The notes beneath the pieces are model-generated. The model was not told the DNA's origin and did no database searches. It saw nothing but the letters and a program-made list of their open reading frames with translations. Positions 17,258 through 25,680 of a stretch of 64,000 bases of DNA are shown piece after piece. Position 1 is the stretch's first letter; each line of letters starts with the position of its first letter. The stretch comes from Natronospirales bacterium (lineage in GTDB: Bacteria; Pseudomonadota; Gammaproteobacteria; Natronospirales; REEB76). Location: positions 145,556 through 209,555 of the forward strand of contig JAKAXB010000004.1 in the NCBI GenBank assembly GCA_021816765.1, in the 5' to 3' direction. The position numbers and the translations under genes were made by a program.

Positions 17258-18057
17258 TAAAAAGCATGATGAAATTCTTACGCGTACTCTACACGCGGCG
17301 CGAACTTATAGCGGAGATGGTGCGGCGCGAGTTGCGCGACGAACATATGGGTCAAACCATCGGCGCCTTGTGGGCCTTCGGGCAGCCTCTGATTCTCATG
17401 TTCATATACATGATTCTGTTTACGTATGTGTTCCCCGCACGCTTCGGCAGCCAGGCCTCCATGGCGGATTACTCGGCTTGCGTGTTCGGCGGCATCGTAC
17501 CGTGGTTGACGTTTCAGAATCTGTTATTCCGGGCGCCAGGTATTCTAAAATATCAGGCAAATCTGGTGAAACAAATCGTATTTCCAATCGAAATTCTTCC
17601 CATCAAAACCGCTATTGCAAGTGCGTTGCCCTACTCGGTGGCGCTGGTTTTCGCTCTCGGCTATTCTGCCTGGCACCGCGACCTGTCGTGGTGGACCCTG
17701 GCTATTCCCTGGCTGATTGTCTGCGAACTGGCCGCAATGATCGGTGTGGCATTTTTACTTTCCGCCACGGCGGTCTTTTTGAAGGACGTGAAAGAGTTCG
17801 TGCAGATATTCACCAGCCTGAATCTGTTTGCTCAGCCGGTTCTCTATAACCCTTTCATCAAGATCAGATATCTGCATACTATGTTTTATTTCAATCCATT
17901 CAGTTATCAGACTTGGTGCTGGCAGGATGCGCTGTTTCGTCCCACCGCGCCTCATCTGGTAGCGTGGTTTGTTTATCCTGTGTGCAGCTTTGGCACACTT
18001 TTTATTGGTTGGCTTGTGTTTGAGCGTACGCGCAGTTCTTTTGGAGATGCACTGTGA
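17254..18057 (+). CDS. wzm: ABC-2 type polysaccharide exporter, membrane component (Wzm)
   Basis: The 267-residue protein has a cytoplasmic N terminus with the RRELIAEMVRRELRDEHMGQTIGALWAF segment characteristic of TagG/KpsM/Wzm permeases, followed by six hydrophobic spans. It pairs with the ATPase encoded at 18054, whose start overlaps this stop. Wzm/Wzt exporters flip complete undecaprenyl-linked chains to the periplasm, so cluster 2 probably builds its polymer in the cytoplasm and does not need a Wzy polymerase. No Wzx-like flippase is visible in the window. Confidence 0.9.
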   Translation: MIKSMMKFLRVLYTRRELIAEMVRRELRDEHMGQTIGALWAFGQPLILMFIYMILFTYVFPARFGSQASMADYSACVFGGIVPWLTFQNLLFRAPGILKYQANLVKQIVFPIEILPIKTAIASALPYSVALVFALGYSAWHRDLSWWTLAIPWLIVCELAAMIGVAFLLSATAVFLKDVKEFVQIFTSLNLFAQPVLYNPFIKIRYLHTMFYFNPFSYQTWCWQDALFRPTAPHLVAWFVYPVCSFGTLFIGWLVFERTRSSFGDAL

Positions 18058-19421
18058 GTGACGCACCCATCGCCATCCTGGCGCGCAACCTGAGTAAGAT
18101 ATATCGCATCTATAAAACACCTCTGGATGCGGTGAAGGAAGCCATCACCGGGAAACCCCGGCATGTGCAACGTGTGGCACTCAACCGCATCAATCTTGAG
18201 GTCCGGCGCGGAGAAATCGTCGGCATCATGGGCCGCAACGGCGCCGGCAAGAGCACCCTGCTGAAATTGATTGCCGGCACCCTGGAGCGCACCGAGGGGC
18301 ACCTGGATGTGCGCGGCCGCATTACCGCGATTCTCGAACTCGGCAGTGGGTTTCACCCTGATTACACCGGCCGCGAGAACATCTATATGGGTGGCATGTG
18401 CTTGGGCATGAGCAAACGGGAAGTGGATTCCAAGTTGGAATCCATCATCGAGTTCAGCGAATTACGGGATGTCATAGACCAGCCGTTCAAGACTTACTCC
18501 ACCGGTATGCAGGCGCGGCTCACATTCAGCGTGGCCATCAGTGTGGACCCGGATGTTTTGATCGTGGATGAGGCGCTGTCGGTGGGTGATGCACGCTTCC
18601 AGCTCAAGTGCTTTACGCGTCTGCAACAGTTGCGTGAGAAGTCCACCACCATACTGTTGGTGTCCCATGACACCAACACCATGACCACACTGTGCGATCG
18701 CGCGCTGATTCTCGAGGGCGGGCAGGTGTATGGGGAGGGTAATGCCAAGCAGATGTCCATTGTCTATCACAATTTACTGTTTGGTGAAAAAAAGTCCACC
18801 GCGAAACTGAAAAAATCAGCTAAGAAGTCTCTTCAAACCGTTAGCGAGCCGAAAACTGCGGATAAGATCGCGGCGTCGGTATCAGCATTAGCCGAACAGT
18901 TGCCGGTAGATACAGCACAGGCGACGCAGGTGTCGCCGCCGGGTGCAACCTTAAGATACGGATCGGGCGAGGCCCAGCTTGTGGACTGGGGGATATTGGA
19001 TGGCGGCGGGCAACGCTGCCAGGTCATCGAGTCCGGTAAAGCCTGTCGTATCTATATGATCCTGGATTGTGAGCAGGATATTGATGATTTGTCCTGCGGC
19101 TTTAACATCAAGGACCGGCGCGGCACGATATTATGGGGGGTGACTAACTTGACCCAGAAGCAGCCGCCCTACAAAGCACGCGCCGGTTCGCGGCTCACCA
19201 TCGCCGCCGATTGCATCATGTGGCTGTCAGCGGGTGATTATTTCGTAACACTGGGTACCGCGCATCTGACCGATGGCGTGAAGATAGACTTTGCGGAGGA
19301 CGCCATCGGATTCAAGGTAGTCGGGCCCGAAGGCATATTTACGACCTCAACGGTAAACCTGCAAACCGCATTCAGTATCGAGTGTGAAACCGCTGGAGTT
19401 GGGAGCACTGCTGAAGCATGA
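18054..19421 (+). CDS. wzt: ABC exporter ATPase with C-terminal carbohydrate-binding-type domain (Wzt)
   Basis: Residues 1-245 form the ATPase: Walker A GRNGAGKS at 60-67, a TYSTGMQARLTF signature region, Walker B VLIVDEAL and the H-loop SHDTN. A linker rich in Lys, Ser and Ala (about 245-290) leads to a beta-rich domain (about 295-450), the Wzt C-terminal domain that in known systems recognises the chemically modified end of the O-polysaccharide. Length (455) fits such two-domain Wzt proteins. The presence of methyltransferases right after it suggests that a methyl-type cap could be the export signal, as in E. coli O8/O9a. That link is inference. Confidence 0.9.
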   Translation: MSDAPIAILARNLSKIYRIYKTPLDAVKEAITGKPRHVQRVALNRINLEVRRGEIVGIMGRNGAGKSTLLKLIAGTLERTEGHLDVRGRITAILELGSGFHPDYTGRENIYMGGMCLGMSKREVDSKLESIIEFSELRDVIDQPFKTYSTGMQARLTFSVAISVDPDVLIVDEALSVGDARFQLKCFTRLQQLREKSTTILLVSHDTNTMTTLCDRALILEGGQVYGEGNAKQMSIVYHNLLFGEKKSTAKLKKSAKKSLQTVSEPKTADKIAASVSALAEQLPVDTAQATQVSPPGATLRYGSGEAQLVDWGILDGGGQRCQVIESGKACRIYMILDCEQDIDDLSCGFNIKDRRGTILWGVTNLTQKQPPYKARAGSRLTIAADCIMWLSAGDYFVTLGTAHLTDGVKIDFAEDAIGFKVVGPEGIFTTSTVNLQTAFSIECETAGVGSTAEA

Positions 19422-20317
19422 GACATCTCCTTCACTGGTTCGGCGCCGCACCGGATAAAGAACCAGCATTCACAGAGGACAAGCATAATGTGTCGGTAGC
19501 TAATTCCACAGCGACCGCACATGTGCATTCGGAGCGCGTCATGTCTCTCGTAAGCGAGTTGCGGAAATTTGCGCCTCAGCAAACAGAGAATTTGCTCTCT
19601 CAGATGGTCACAGCTCTCCGCAGCGATGCCACGGAAACCGATCGCTATAACGCCGCCGAGGCTCTGAGCACGGCGGTGTATCCCAAGTTCAAATTCAGCG
19701 AGTTCGGCCGTCTGTTTCTTGAGGATCAGGCATTCCTGAGCTATTACGAACGGTTCATGGATGCCGGTAACTGGCATTCGCTGGACCGCAAATACACCCT
19801 CGATCAGTTGTTGAAGGTTGCCCTGACGGCTCCGGGTGATTTTGTCGAGTGTGGCGTTTACAAAGGCATGACCGCTTATCTTATGTGTCAGGCACTACAA
19901 GGCAAGGACAAAAAGGTGCACCTGTTCGATTCATTTGCGGGGTTGTCTGCACCAGGCGAGTTGGATGGCAGCTATTGGGTGGCGGGAGCATTGAGCGCGC
20001 CTGAGTCGGTGCTCCGGGAGACGCTGGGGGAATTTGACAATTACCGCGTTTATCGTGGCTGGATTCCGGAGCGTTTTGAGGAGGTCGCCGGGAACAAATT
20101 CAGTCTTGTCCATGTTGACGTGGATTTATATCAACCGACACGCGACGCCCTCGAGTTCTTCTATCCCCGTACATCCCGGGGCGGTATCATCCTGATGGAT
20201 GACTACGGGTTCATCACCTGTCCGGGAGCGAAGCGTGCGGCGGATGAATTCTTTGCCAGCAAGCCCGAACCCATACTTATGCTGACCACAGGTCAGGCAT
20301 TGGTGATCAGGCAATGA
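19418..20317 (+). CDS. TylF/MycF-family O-methyltransferase
   Basis: The 299-residue product has FVECGVYKGMTAYLM (SAM motif I), HLFDSFAGLSAP, an LVHVDVDLYQPTRDALEFFYPR segment with the metal-binding Asp pair, and GGIILMDDYGF with further acidic residues. This is the pattern of macrocin O-methyltransferase (TylF), which needs Mg2+ and methylates sugar hydroxyls. It starts 4 bp inside the Wzt gene (ATGA) and its stop overlaps the next methyltransferase. It likely methylates the cluster 2 glycan, either within the repeat or as a chain terminator. Confidence 0.88.
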   Translation: MRHLLHWFGAAPDKEPAFTEDKHNVSVANSTATAHVHSERVMSLVSELRKFAPQQTENLLSQMVTALRSDATETDRYNAAEALSTAVYPKFKFSEFGRLFLEDQAFLSYYERFMDAGNWHSLDRKYTLDQLLKVALTAPGDFVECGVYKGMTAYLMCQALQGKDKKVHLFDSFAGLSAPGELDGSYWVAGALSAPESVLRETLGEFDNYRVYRGWIPERFEEVAGNKFSLVHVDVDLYQPTRDALEFFYPRTSRGGIILMDDYGFITCPGAKRAADEFFASKPEPILMLTTGQALVIRQ

Positions 20318-21201
20318 TTAGCAGAGCCGGCGGGAAGCCGCTGCAGATCGCGAAGGGCGCAATGCCCCGGCAAGCCGCTGCGCGGGCAAGAATCATAACC
20401 TGGTTTACAAGGTTTCTTGATCGTCTGTGGTTTTCCCCACATGATCCGACCAGGCCTGCGCGCCTGCAATGGACGCCCGAACTGATGGAGCAATTTTGGA
20501 ATGGTATCGCCAGAACACGTTTGGTTGAACTCAACTTTTCGCGCCTGGGCGGGAAAGCCTTGATTGCAGCCATCGCCCATGTGCTGCCCAAGGATGGGCG
20601 CATCCTCGATTTCGGTGCGGGGGATGGAGATTTGATTGAGCTTATGTGCGCGCGCGGCCTGCACGTTGCGGCTTATGAGCCTTCCGAGGGCCGCAACCAG
20701 AACCTGCAAAAGAGGGTGGCTGGCCATCCCAACTTCTTGGGTACAGTCAACACTGAGTCCAGCGAGTCGTTTGACGTGGTCATGCTGGTGGAGGTGATCG
20801 AACACATATTGGAAGAGCAATTAGACAACACGCTGCAATTGCTCGCACGCTTTACCCGGCTAGGCGGAACCTTGATCGTTTCAACACCGAACAATGAGGA
20901 TCTGGATCTAAGCATGGCGTACTGCCCTGTCAGCAATACCTTGTTCCATCGCTGGCAGCACGTGCGCTCTTTTACCGCTGAATCTCTGGCGTCGCTGCTG
21001 ACCCGATACGGTTTTGAGGAGATCGCAACCCATCAACTGGAATACAGGGATGATCTGTTCCTGCCCTATGACGATATCTGGGGGTCGCCGGAAACAGCGG
21101 CATTGCCACCGCATATCGCGGAGCTACGGGCCAACCGACCCACATACGCAGGATCGGGAATGGGTCTGGTTTACGTTGGCCGCCGGTCAAATTCCAGATG
21201 A
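20314..21201 (+). CDS. Class I SAM-dependent methyltransferase (Methyltransf_23 type)
   Basis: The 295-residue protein contains ILDFGAGDGDLIELMCARG (motif I), AYEPSE at the end of beta2, MLVEVIEHILEEQLDNTLQLL and GGTLIVSTPNNEDL, all typical of Methyltransf_23 enzymes from polysaccharide clusters. It begins in an ATGA overlap with the TylF-like gene. Target is unknown but presumably a sugar of the lipid-linked chain. It is one of four methyltransferases in cluster 2. Confidence 0.82.
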   Translation: MISRAGGKPLQIAKGAMPRQAAARARIITWFTRFLDRLWFSPHDPTRPARLQWTPELMEQFWNGIARTRLVELNFSRLGGKALIAAIAHVLPKDGRILDFGAGDGDLIELMCARGLHVAAYEPSEGRNQNLQKRVAGHPNFLGTVNTESSESFDVVMLVEVIEHILEEQLDNTLQLLARFTRLGGTLIVSTPNNEDLDLSMAYCPVSNTLFHRWQHVRSFTAESLASLLTRYGFEEIATHQLEYRDDLFLPYDDIWGSPETAALPPHIAELRANRPTYAGSGMGLVYVGRRSNSR

Positions 21202-21232
21202 GATTGCGCGAAGAAGAACAGGATGCGAAAAC

Positions 21233-22843
21233 TTGAATAAGTTTACAAGAGACACGAAAGACTTCGTTAAGAAAATCTCTGGTCGTTATTATGAGCCCTG
21301 GATACGACGGCCACTGATTACCTTGCGGTCGTTGAAATACTACTTGGTCAAAATAGTCCTACGGCCGCAGCTCATCCTACGCTCGCTTATGCATCGCATG
21401 GGTAAGTGCATTGCGGAAATTCCGGGATCCTTGCAGTTACGGATTCAGGCTTATCTCGGCAAACCGCGTTGGCACCCGTTGCGTCTGCTGGTATGCCCGA
21501 TGCTGGAGACAATAGTGCACGCACTGGAGAGCCGCTATCGGAGATATTTCCTGCAGTTTGGGGCGGCTGTAGCGAGGTTGCCGCAGACGGCGACGGACTA
21601 TGATGGCTTGTTGCTGGTGAGTGGTACCTTGGGGCCCGGGGGGTCAGAACGGCAGACCGTATTGACGACGCTGGGACTCACCCGTCGCGGACTCCAGTCC
21701 GTCAGACTTGCAGTGTGCTATCTACGATCAGAATACGAGCGGTTTTATCAGCACAAGCTGGAAACCACGGGCATGCCGTTCACCGAATTCAATCGCGATA
21801 CTTCGAAGGATGACAGCGAGGACTTGAGAGAATTGCTGCGGGCAGTGAGCTGGCTACCCGCTGAATTGCATGACGTGGCTGATTACGCGCGTACCCTTGC
21901 AGCACAACGCCCGCAGCTCGTGCATCTGTGGCTGGATGAAGTGAACATCAAAGGCGGCCTGGCGGCCGTAGCTGCCGGCGTGCCCCGCATTGTGCTCAGC
22001 GGCCGTAATTTACCGCCTAACAATTTTATCTTTTACCAATCTTACATGCGTGCGGGTTATGGTTGGCTGCTACGGCAGCCGGGGGTGACACTCATCAACA
22101 ACAGCGCGGCGGGAGCACGAGCCTATGAGCGATGGCTTGGGTTGCCGAAGGGCAGCATCCGCGTGGTGCACAATGGGTTTGATTTCGATGAGCGGCTGCT
22201 GGCTGCTTGTCGTGATGGGCGGGCAGAGTATCGTGAGCGCCACGGAATTCCCCTGAAGGCACCCATGGTGGGGACGGTAATACGGCTCAGTGAGGAGAAA
22301 CGGCCGTTGCTGTGGGCGGAGATTGCCGCCCGCATTGGGCGTGTCATACCTGAGGCCCATTTTCTCGTGGTGGGCGACGGCCCCCTGCGAGCAGAACTTG
22401 AGGCGAGAGCGGCCCGCCCTGATCTGGCGGGGCGGTTGCATGTGATCGGCTTGGAGAAACAGCCGCTGGCTGCCATGGCCGCCATGGATCTGTTTCTGCT
22501 GAGTTCCCGGGGCGAAGGCTTGCCTAACGTGCTGGTTGAAGCGCAATCACTTGGCGTGCCGGTCGTGACCACCCGTGCGGGTGGTGCTTCCGAGACGTTG
22601 GAGGATGGGCGCACGGGGTGGGTATTGCGGAATGACAAGCCGGATGCTGTCGCAGCAGTGATTACCCGGCTGTTGGCCGATACGCAATGGCTCGCACAGG
22701 CAGGTCTCGCCGGCAGGGATTTTGTTCACAGCCGTTTCGGGCTGGAGCGCATGCTGGATGAGACGCTGGAGGTCTATGGCGCCGGAACCCAAAGAACTGC
22801 AATTGAGGGGGAACCTGTCCTTTCGGAGGGGGCGGCGTCATGA
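21233..22843 (+). CDS. Glycosyltransferase family 4 (paralogue of the one at 25681)
   Basis: The frame is open from 21014, but this overlaps the methyltransferase. The best start seems to be TTG 21233 (AGGA upstream), giving 536 residues, though later ATGs near 21390 are possible. The N-terminal 130 residues are basic and helical. Then come SGTLGPGGSERQTVLTTLGL, LVHLWLDEVNIKGGLAAVAAGVPRIVLSGRN, the donor-lobe start VGTVIRLSEEKRPLLWAEIA, and LLSSRGEGLPNVLVEAQSLGVPVV, which includes the EX7E motif. A protein with the same layout is encoded at 25681. It should add one or more sugars of the cluster 2 chain. Confidence 0.8.
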   Translation: MNKFTRDTKDFVKKISGRYYEPWIRRPLITLRSLKYYLVKIVLRPQLILRSLMHRMGKCIAEIPGSLQLRIQAYLGKPRWHPLRLLVCPMLETIVHALESRYRRYFLQFGAAVARLPQTATDYDGLLLVSGTLGPGGSERQTVLTTLGLTRRGLQSVRLAVCYLRSEYERFYQHKLETTGMPFTEFNRDTSKDDSEDLRELLRAVSWLPAELHDVADYARTLAAQRPQLVHLWLDEVNIKGGLAAVAAGVPRIVLSGRNLPPNNFIFYQSYMRAGYGWLLRQPGVTLINNSAAGARAYERWLGLPKGSIRVVHNGFDFDERLLAACRDGRAEYRERHGIPLKAPMVGTVIRLSEEKRPLLWAEIAARIGRVIPEAHFLVVGDGPLRAELEARAARPDLAGRLHVIGLEKQPLAAMAAMDLFLLSSRGEGLPNVLVEAQSLGVPVVTTRAGGASETLEDGRTGWVLRNDKPDAVAAVITRLLADTQWLAQAGLAGRDFVHSRFGLERMLDETLEVYGAGTQRTAIEGEPVLSEGAAS

Positions 22844-23655
22844 GTAACGAAGACCAGCGTTTCGAGTTTGGCAAAAACTGGTTGAATTATATCCATAAGA
22901 ATTTGACTGAGGAAAAAGTCGAGATATCGAGAAAGCACATGCTCAGGGTGCTGGGTCAAGAAGATATTAAGAGGATGTCCTTTCTTGACATCGGTTGCGG
23001 CAGCGGGTTGCATTCCTTCGCCGCCTGGCAGGCCGGGGCCAGAGAGGTTTACAGTTTCGATTACGATCCCAAATCCGTGGAGGCCACGCGCTACGTGTGC
23101 GGCCGCGCTGGAAACCCCGCCAACTGGGCGGTGGTGGAACAGGGTTCAGTGCTGGATGACGCCTACATGGAAGGGCTGCCGCAATTTGATCTGGTTTATT
23201 CCTGGGGCGTGCTGCATCACACGGGTGATGTGTGGCATGCCATCCGCAATGCGGCCGGCCGGGTAAAGACCGGCGGCTTGTTCTATATCGCGCTGTATTC
23301 TGCTGATGTACAAAAGAACCCTACGCCGGAATTCTGGCTGGAAGTAAAGCGCAGGTATGTCTCCTCCGGCTGGCTGAGGCGTCGCTGCATGGATGCCTGG
23401 TATGTGTGGAGGTTCATACTCAATCGTCGCATTCGAAATCTGCCAGTTTTTATCAAGCGGGCACGGACTCACAAGCAGAGCCGCGGCATGAGCTTATTCA
23501 CAGACATCCGTGATTGGCTGGGAGGCTGGCCTATGGAATTCGTGTACGATGCCGAAGTGGTGCACTTTTGCGAGCAGCTTGGGTTCCGCAAGGTAAAAAT
23601 GCTGACCGGCGAAGCCAATACTGAATTCGTGTTTTTGAAAAAACCCAAAGCCTGA
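22840..23655 (+). CDS. Class I SAM-dependent methyltransferase
   Basis: The 271-residue product shows FLDIGCGSGLHSFAAWQAGA (motif I), YSFDYDPKSVEATRY (beta2 acidic end) and FDLVYSWGVLHHTGDVWHAIRNAAGRVKTGG, a textbook Methyltransf_25-like core. The C-terminal 100 residues are rich in Arg and Trp, suggesting membrane or acceptor contact. The start overlaps the preceding GT4 stop (ATGA). It likely modifies the cluster 2 glycan; the position methylated is unknown. Confidence 0.83.
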   Translation: MSNEDQRFEFGKNWLNYIHKNLTEEKVEISRKHMLRVLGQEDIKRMSFLDIGCGSGLHSFAAWQAGAREVYSFDYDPKSVEATRYVCGRAGNPANWAVVEQGSVLDDAYMEGLPQFDLVYSWGVLHHTGDVWHAIRNAAGRVKTGGLFYIALYSADVQKNPTPEFWLEVKRRYVSSGWLRRRCMDAWYVWRFILNRRIRNLPVFIKRARTHKQSRGMSLFTDIRDWLGGWPMEFVYDAEVVHFCEQLGFRKVKMLTGEANTEFVFLKKPKA

Positions 23656-23714
23656 TCTCGTAACCGCGCATTGAACAAGCTTGTTATTTCAGATTGTTAC
23701 TGGGAATTCTAACA

Positions 23715-24725
23715 ATGAAAACGGTGCTGGTTACGGGAGCTGCCGGGTTTATCGGTTTCCATGTCTGCGCGCGACTGCTGCGAGATGGTCATCAGGTCGT
23801 GGGGGTTGACAATTTCAGTGATTATTACGATCCCCAGCTAAAGCACGCCAGGCTGCGGACCATCCAGGATCACCCGTCGTTTGTTTTTCACAAACTGGAG
23901 TTGTCCGACAGGAATGCCGTTGCGGCGATTTTCAGGGATGCGCAGCCGAAATCCGTGATAAATCTTGCGGCCCAGGCCGGCGTGCGTTACTCCATCAAGA
24001 ATCCCTATCCCTATATTGATAGCAACATTGTCGGCTTCCTGAACGTGTTGGAAGGTTGCCGATGGCACGGGGTGGAACATCTAGTGTTTGCATCCTCAAG
24101 CTCGGTGTACGGATCGAACACTCGCATGCCATTCTCGACACACGACAACGTGGATCATCCGGTGTCACTTTATGCGGCCACCAAGAAGGCCAATGAACTG
24201 ATGGCCCACAGCTACAGCCATTTGTATCAATTGCCTTGCACCGGATTGCGGTTGTTCACCGTCTATGGACCCTGGGGACGCCCGGACATGTCGTATTTCC
24301 TGTTCACCCGCGCGATATTGGAGGGCAGGCCGATTGACGTGTTTAATGGTGGAGATATGCAGCGGGACTTTACTTACATTGACGATATCGTCGAGGGGAT
24401 CGTGGCGGTGATGAATCATATCCCGCAAGGTGACTCAAAGTGGAATCCCGATAGTCCGAGCTCCGACTCCAGCCATGCACCCTACCGGATATACAACATC
24501 GGCAACAATACTCCGGTGAGGCTCATGGTCATGATCGAGGTACTGGAAAAGGCTATCGGCAAGAAGGCCGCGAAGAATTACCTGCCCATGCAGGACGGCG
24601 ATGTACCGGCAACCTACGCGGATATAGATGATCTGACTGCCGCTGTGGGATTCAAGCCGCGGACTTCCATCGAGGAGGGACTACCGCAATTTGTAAAATG
24701 GTACCGGAGCTATTACGCAACCTGA
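23715..24725 (+). CDS. NAD-dependent epimerase, UDP-glucuronate 4-epimerase type
   Basis: From ATG 23715 (MKTVLVTGAAGFIGFHV) the product has 336 residues. The Rossmann motif TGAAGFIG is followed by ASSSSVYG, the catalytic Tyr-x3-Lys in LYAATKKANELMAHSYSHLY, and YGPWGRPDMSYFLFTRAILEGRPIDVFNGG, a run very characteristic of UDP-glucuronate 4-epimerases (CapI/LpsL type). It would form UDP-GalA from UDP-GlcA. No UDP-glucose dehydrogenase is visible in the window, so the substrate would have to come from elsewhere in the genome. A UDP-Glc/Gal epimerase activity is less likely from the motif context. Confidence 0.86.
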   Translation: MKTVLVTGAAGFIGFHVCARLLRDGHQVVGVDNFSDYYDPQLKHARLRTIQDHPSFVFHKLELSDRNAVAAIFRDAQPKSVINLAAQAGVRYSIKNPYPYIDSNIVGFLNVLEGCRWHGVEHLVFASSSSVYGSNTRMPFSTHDNVDHPVSLYAATKKANELMAHSYSHLYQLPCTGLRLFTVYGPWGRPDMSYFLFTRAILEGRPIDVFNGGDMQRDFTYIDDIVEGIVAVMNHIPQGDSKWNPDSPSSDSSHAPYRIYNIGNNTPVRLMVMIEVLEKAIGKKAAKNYLPMQDGDVPATYADIDDLTAAVGFKPRTSIEEGLPQFVKWYRSYYAT

Positions 24726-24737
24726 GGAGCAGATGAA

Positions 24738-25574
24738 ATGTCAGGTGACGCCGACCCGAACCCACGCAAGAAATTTGACGAAGCAGTGAGTTATGCAGTC
24801 CAGATTGCCAACGGGGTTCTCCGCAAACTGGAAACACACGATATTTCACTCAGCGGCCTGCGCTATCTGGAGTTGGGACCGGGCGCGGATTTTGCCCCGC
24901 AACTCATACTGGTAAGCCATGGTGTGAGAGTTACTCTGGCGGATAAATACCTTAGCCAATGGGATCCAGGCTATCACCCGGGTTTTTACCGGGCATTCCT
25001 GGAGCAGTGGCCGGGGCGCAAGGAAGCTATCGAGATTGCCCTTAAGCAGGGGGGTTATGACGGCTTGCTTAAGCTGGTATCGGAGCCTGTGGAGGAGATG
25101 GCGTCATTGGCGGCTGACAGTTTCGATCTGGTGCTGTCGAACGCTGTCTTGGAGCATGTCCTGGACATCCCGGGAGCCGTGGCTGAACTGGCCCGGGTCA
25201 CGCGAGCCGGCGGCATCCATGCGCATCAGGTTGATTTTCGTGACCACCGCAATTTCGATCGGCCGCTTGACCATCTATTGCTTGATAAGGATGCTTATCA
25301 TGAATACCGGGTCGTATCGAAGGGTGTCCACGGTACCAAACAGCGGATGCCAGAGATGATTGAACAATTCAGCAAGCATTTCTGGCTATGGGAAGTGGAA
25401 CCTAACACATTGGCTGATCTAAATTATGTCAATGAGATTATCTCGCAGCTTCCGCGTGACAATCCCTACCGAGGCTGGTCACCCCAGTTATTGCGTGTTG
25501 TGAGCGGGCATCTATGGATGGTGCGAAAGTCATACCAAGGTCCACGTTCGTGGTTCCGGAAAAGAAGTCATTAG
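24738..25574 (+). CDS. Class I SAM-dependent methyltransferase (LELGPG type)
   Basis: The 278-residue protein has YLELGPGADFAPQLILVSHG (motif I), TLADKYL after beta2, and SFDLVLSNAVLEHVLDIPGAVAELARVTRAGG, the classical Methyltransf_11 post-motif. It is preceded by a good ribosome binding site (GAGGAGCAG) 12 bp after the epimerase gene. It is the fourth methyltransferase of cluster 2. A 106 bp AT-rich gap follows. Substrate is unknown. Confidence 0.82.
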   Translation: MSGDADPNPRKKFDEAVSYAVQIANGVLRKLETHDISLSGLRYLELGPGADFAPQLILVSHGVRVTLADKYLSQWDPGYHPGFYRAFLEQWPGRKEAIEIALKQGGYDGLLKLVSEPVEEMASLAADSFDLVLSNAVLEHVLDIPGAVAELARVTRAGGIHAHQVDFRDHRNFDRPLDHLLLDKDAYHEYRVVSKGVHGTKQRMPEMIEQFSKHFWLWEVEPNTLADLNYVNEIISQLPRDNPYRGWSPQLLRVVSGHLWMVRKSYQGPRSWFRKRSH

Positions 25575-25680
25575 CAGGGCACCTTGATCGGTCTTTATGA
25601 ACAGCCGTATGTATTTCTCACTATTTATCTCTGAACCCGTTGTGTAATCTGGCTCAACAATATCCATATATAACGGAGCT

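Noticed and set aside
21014..21232. Longer N terminus for the GT4 that ends at 22843
   Set aside because: It would overlap the methyltransferase gene by almost 190 bp and its composition is that of a shadow frame.
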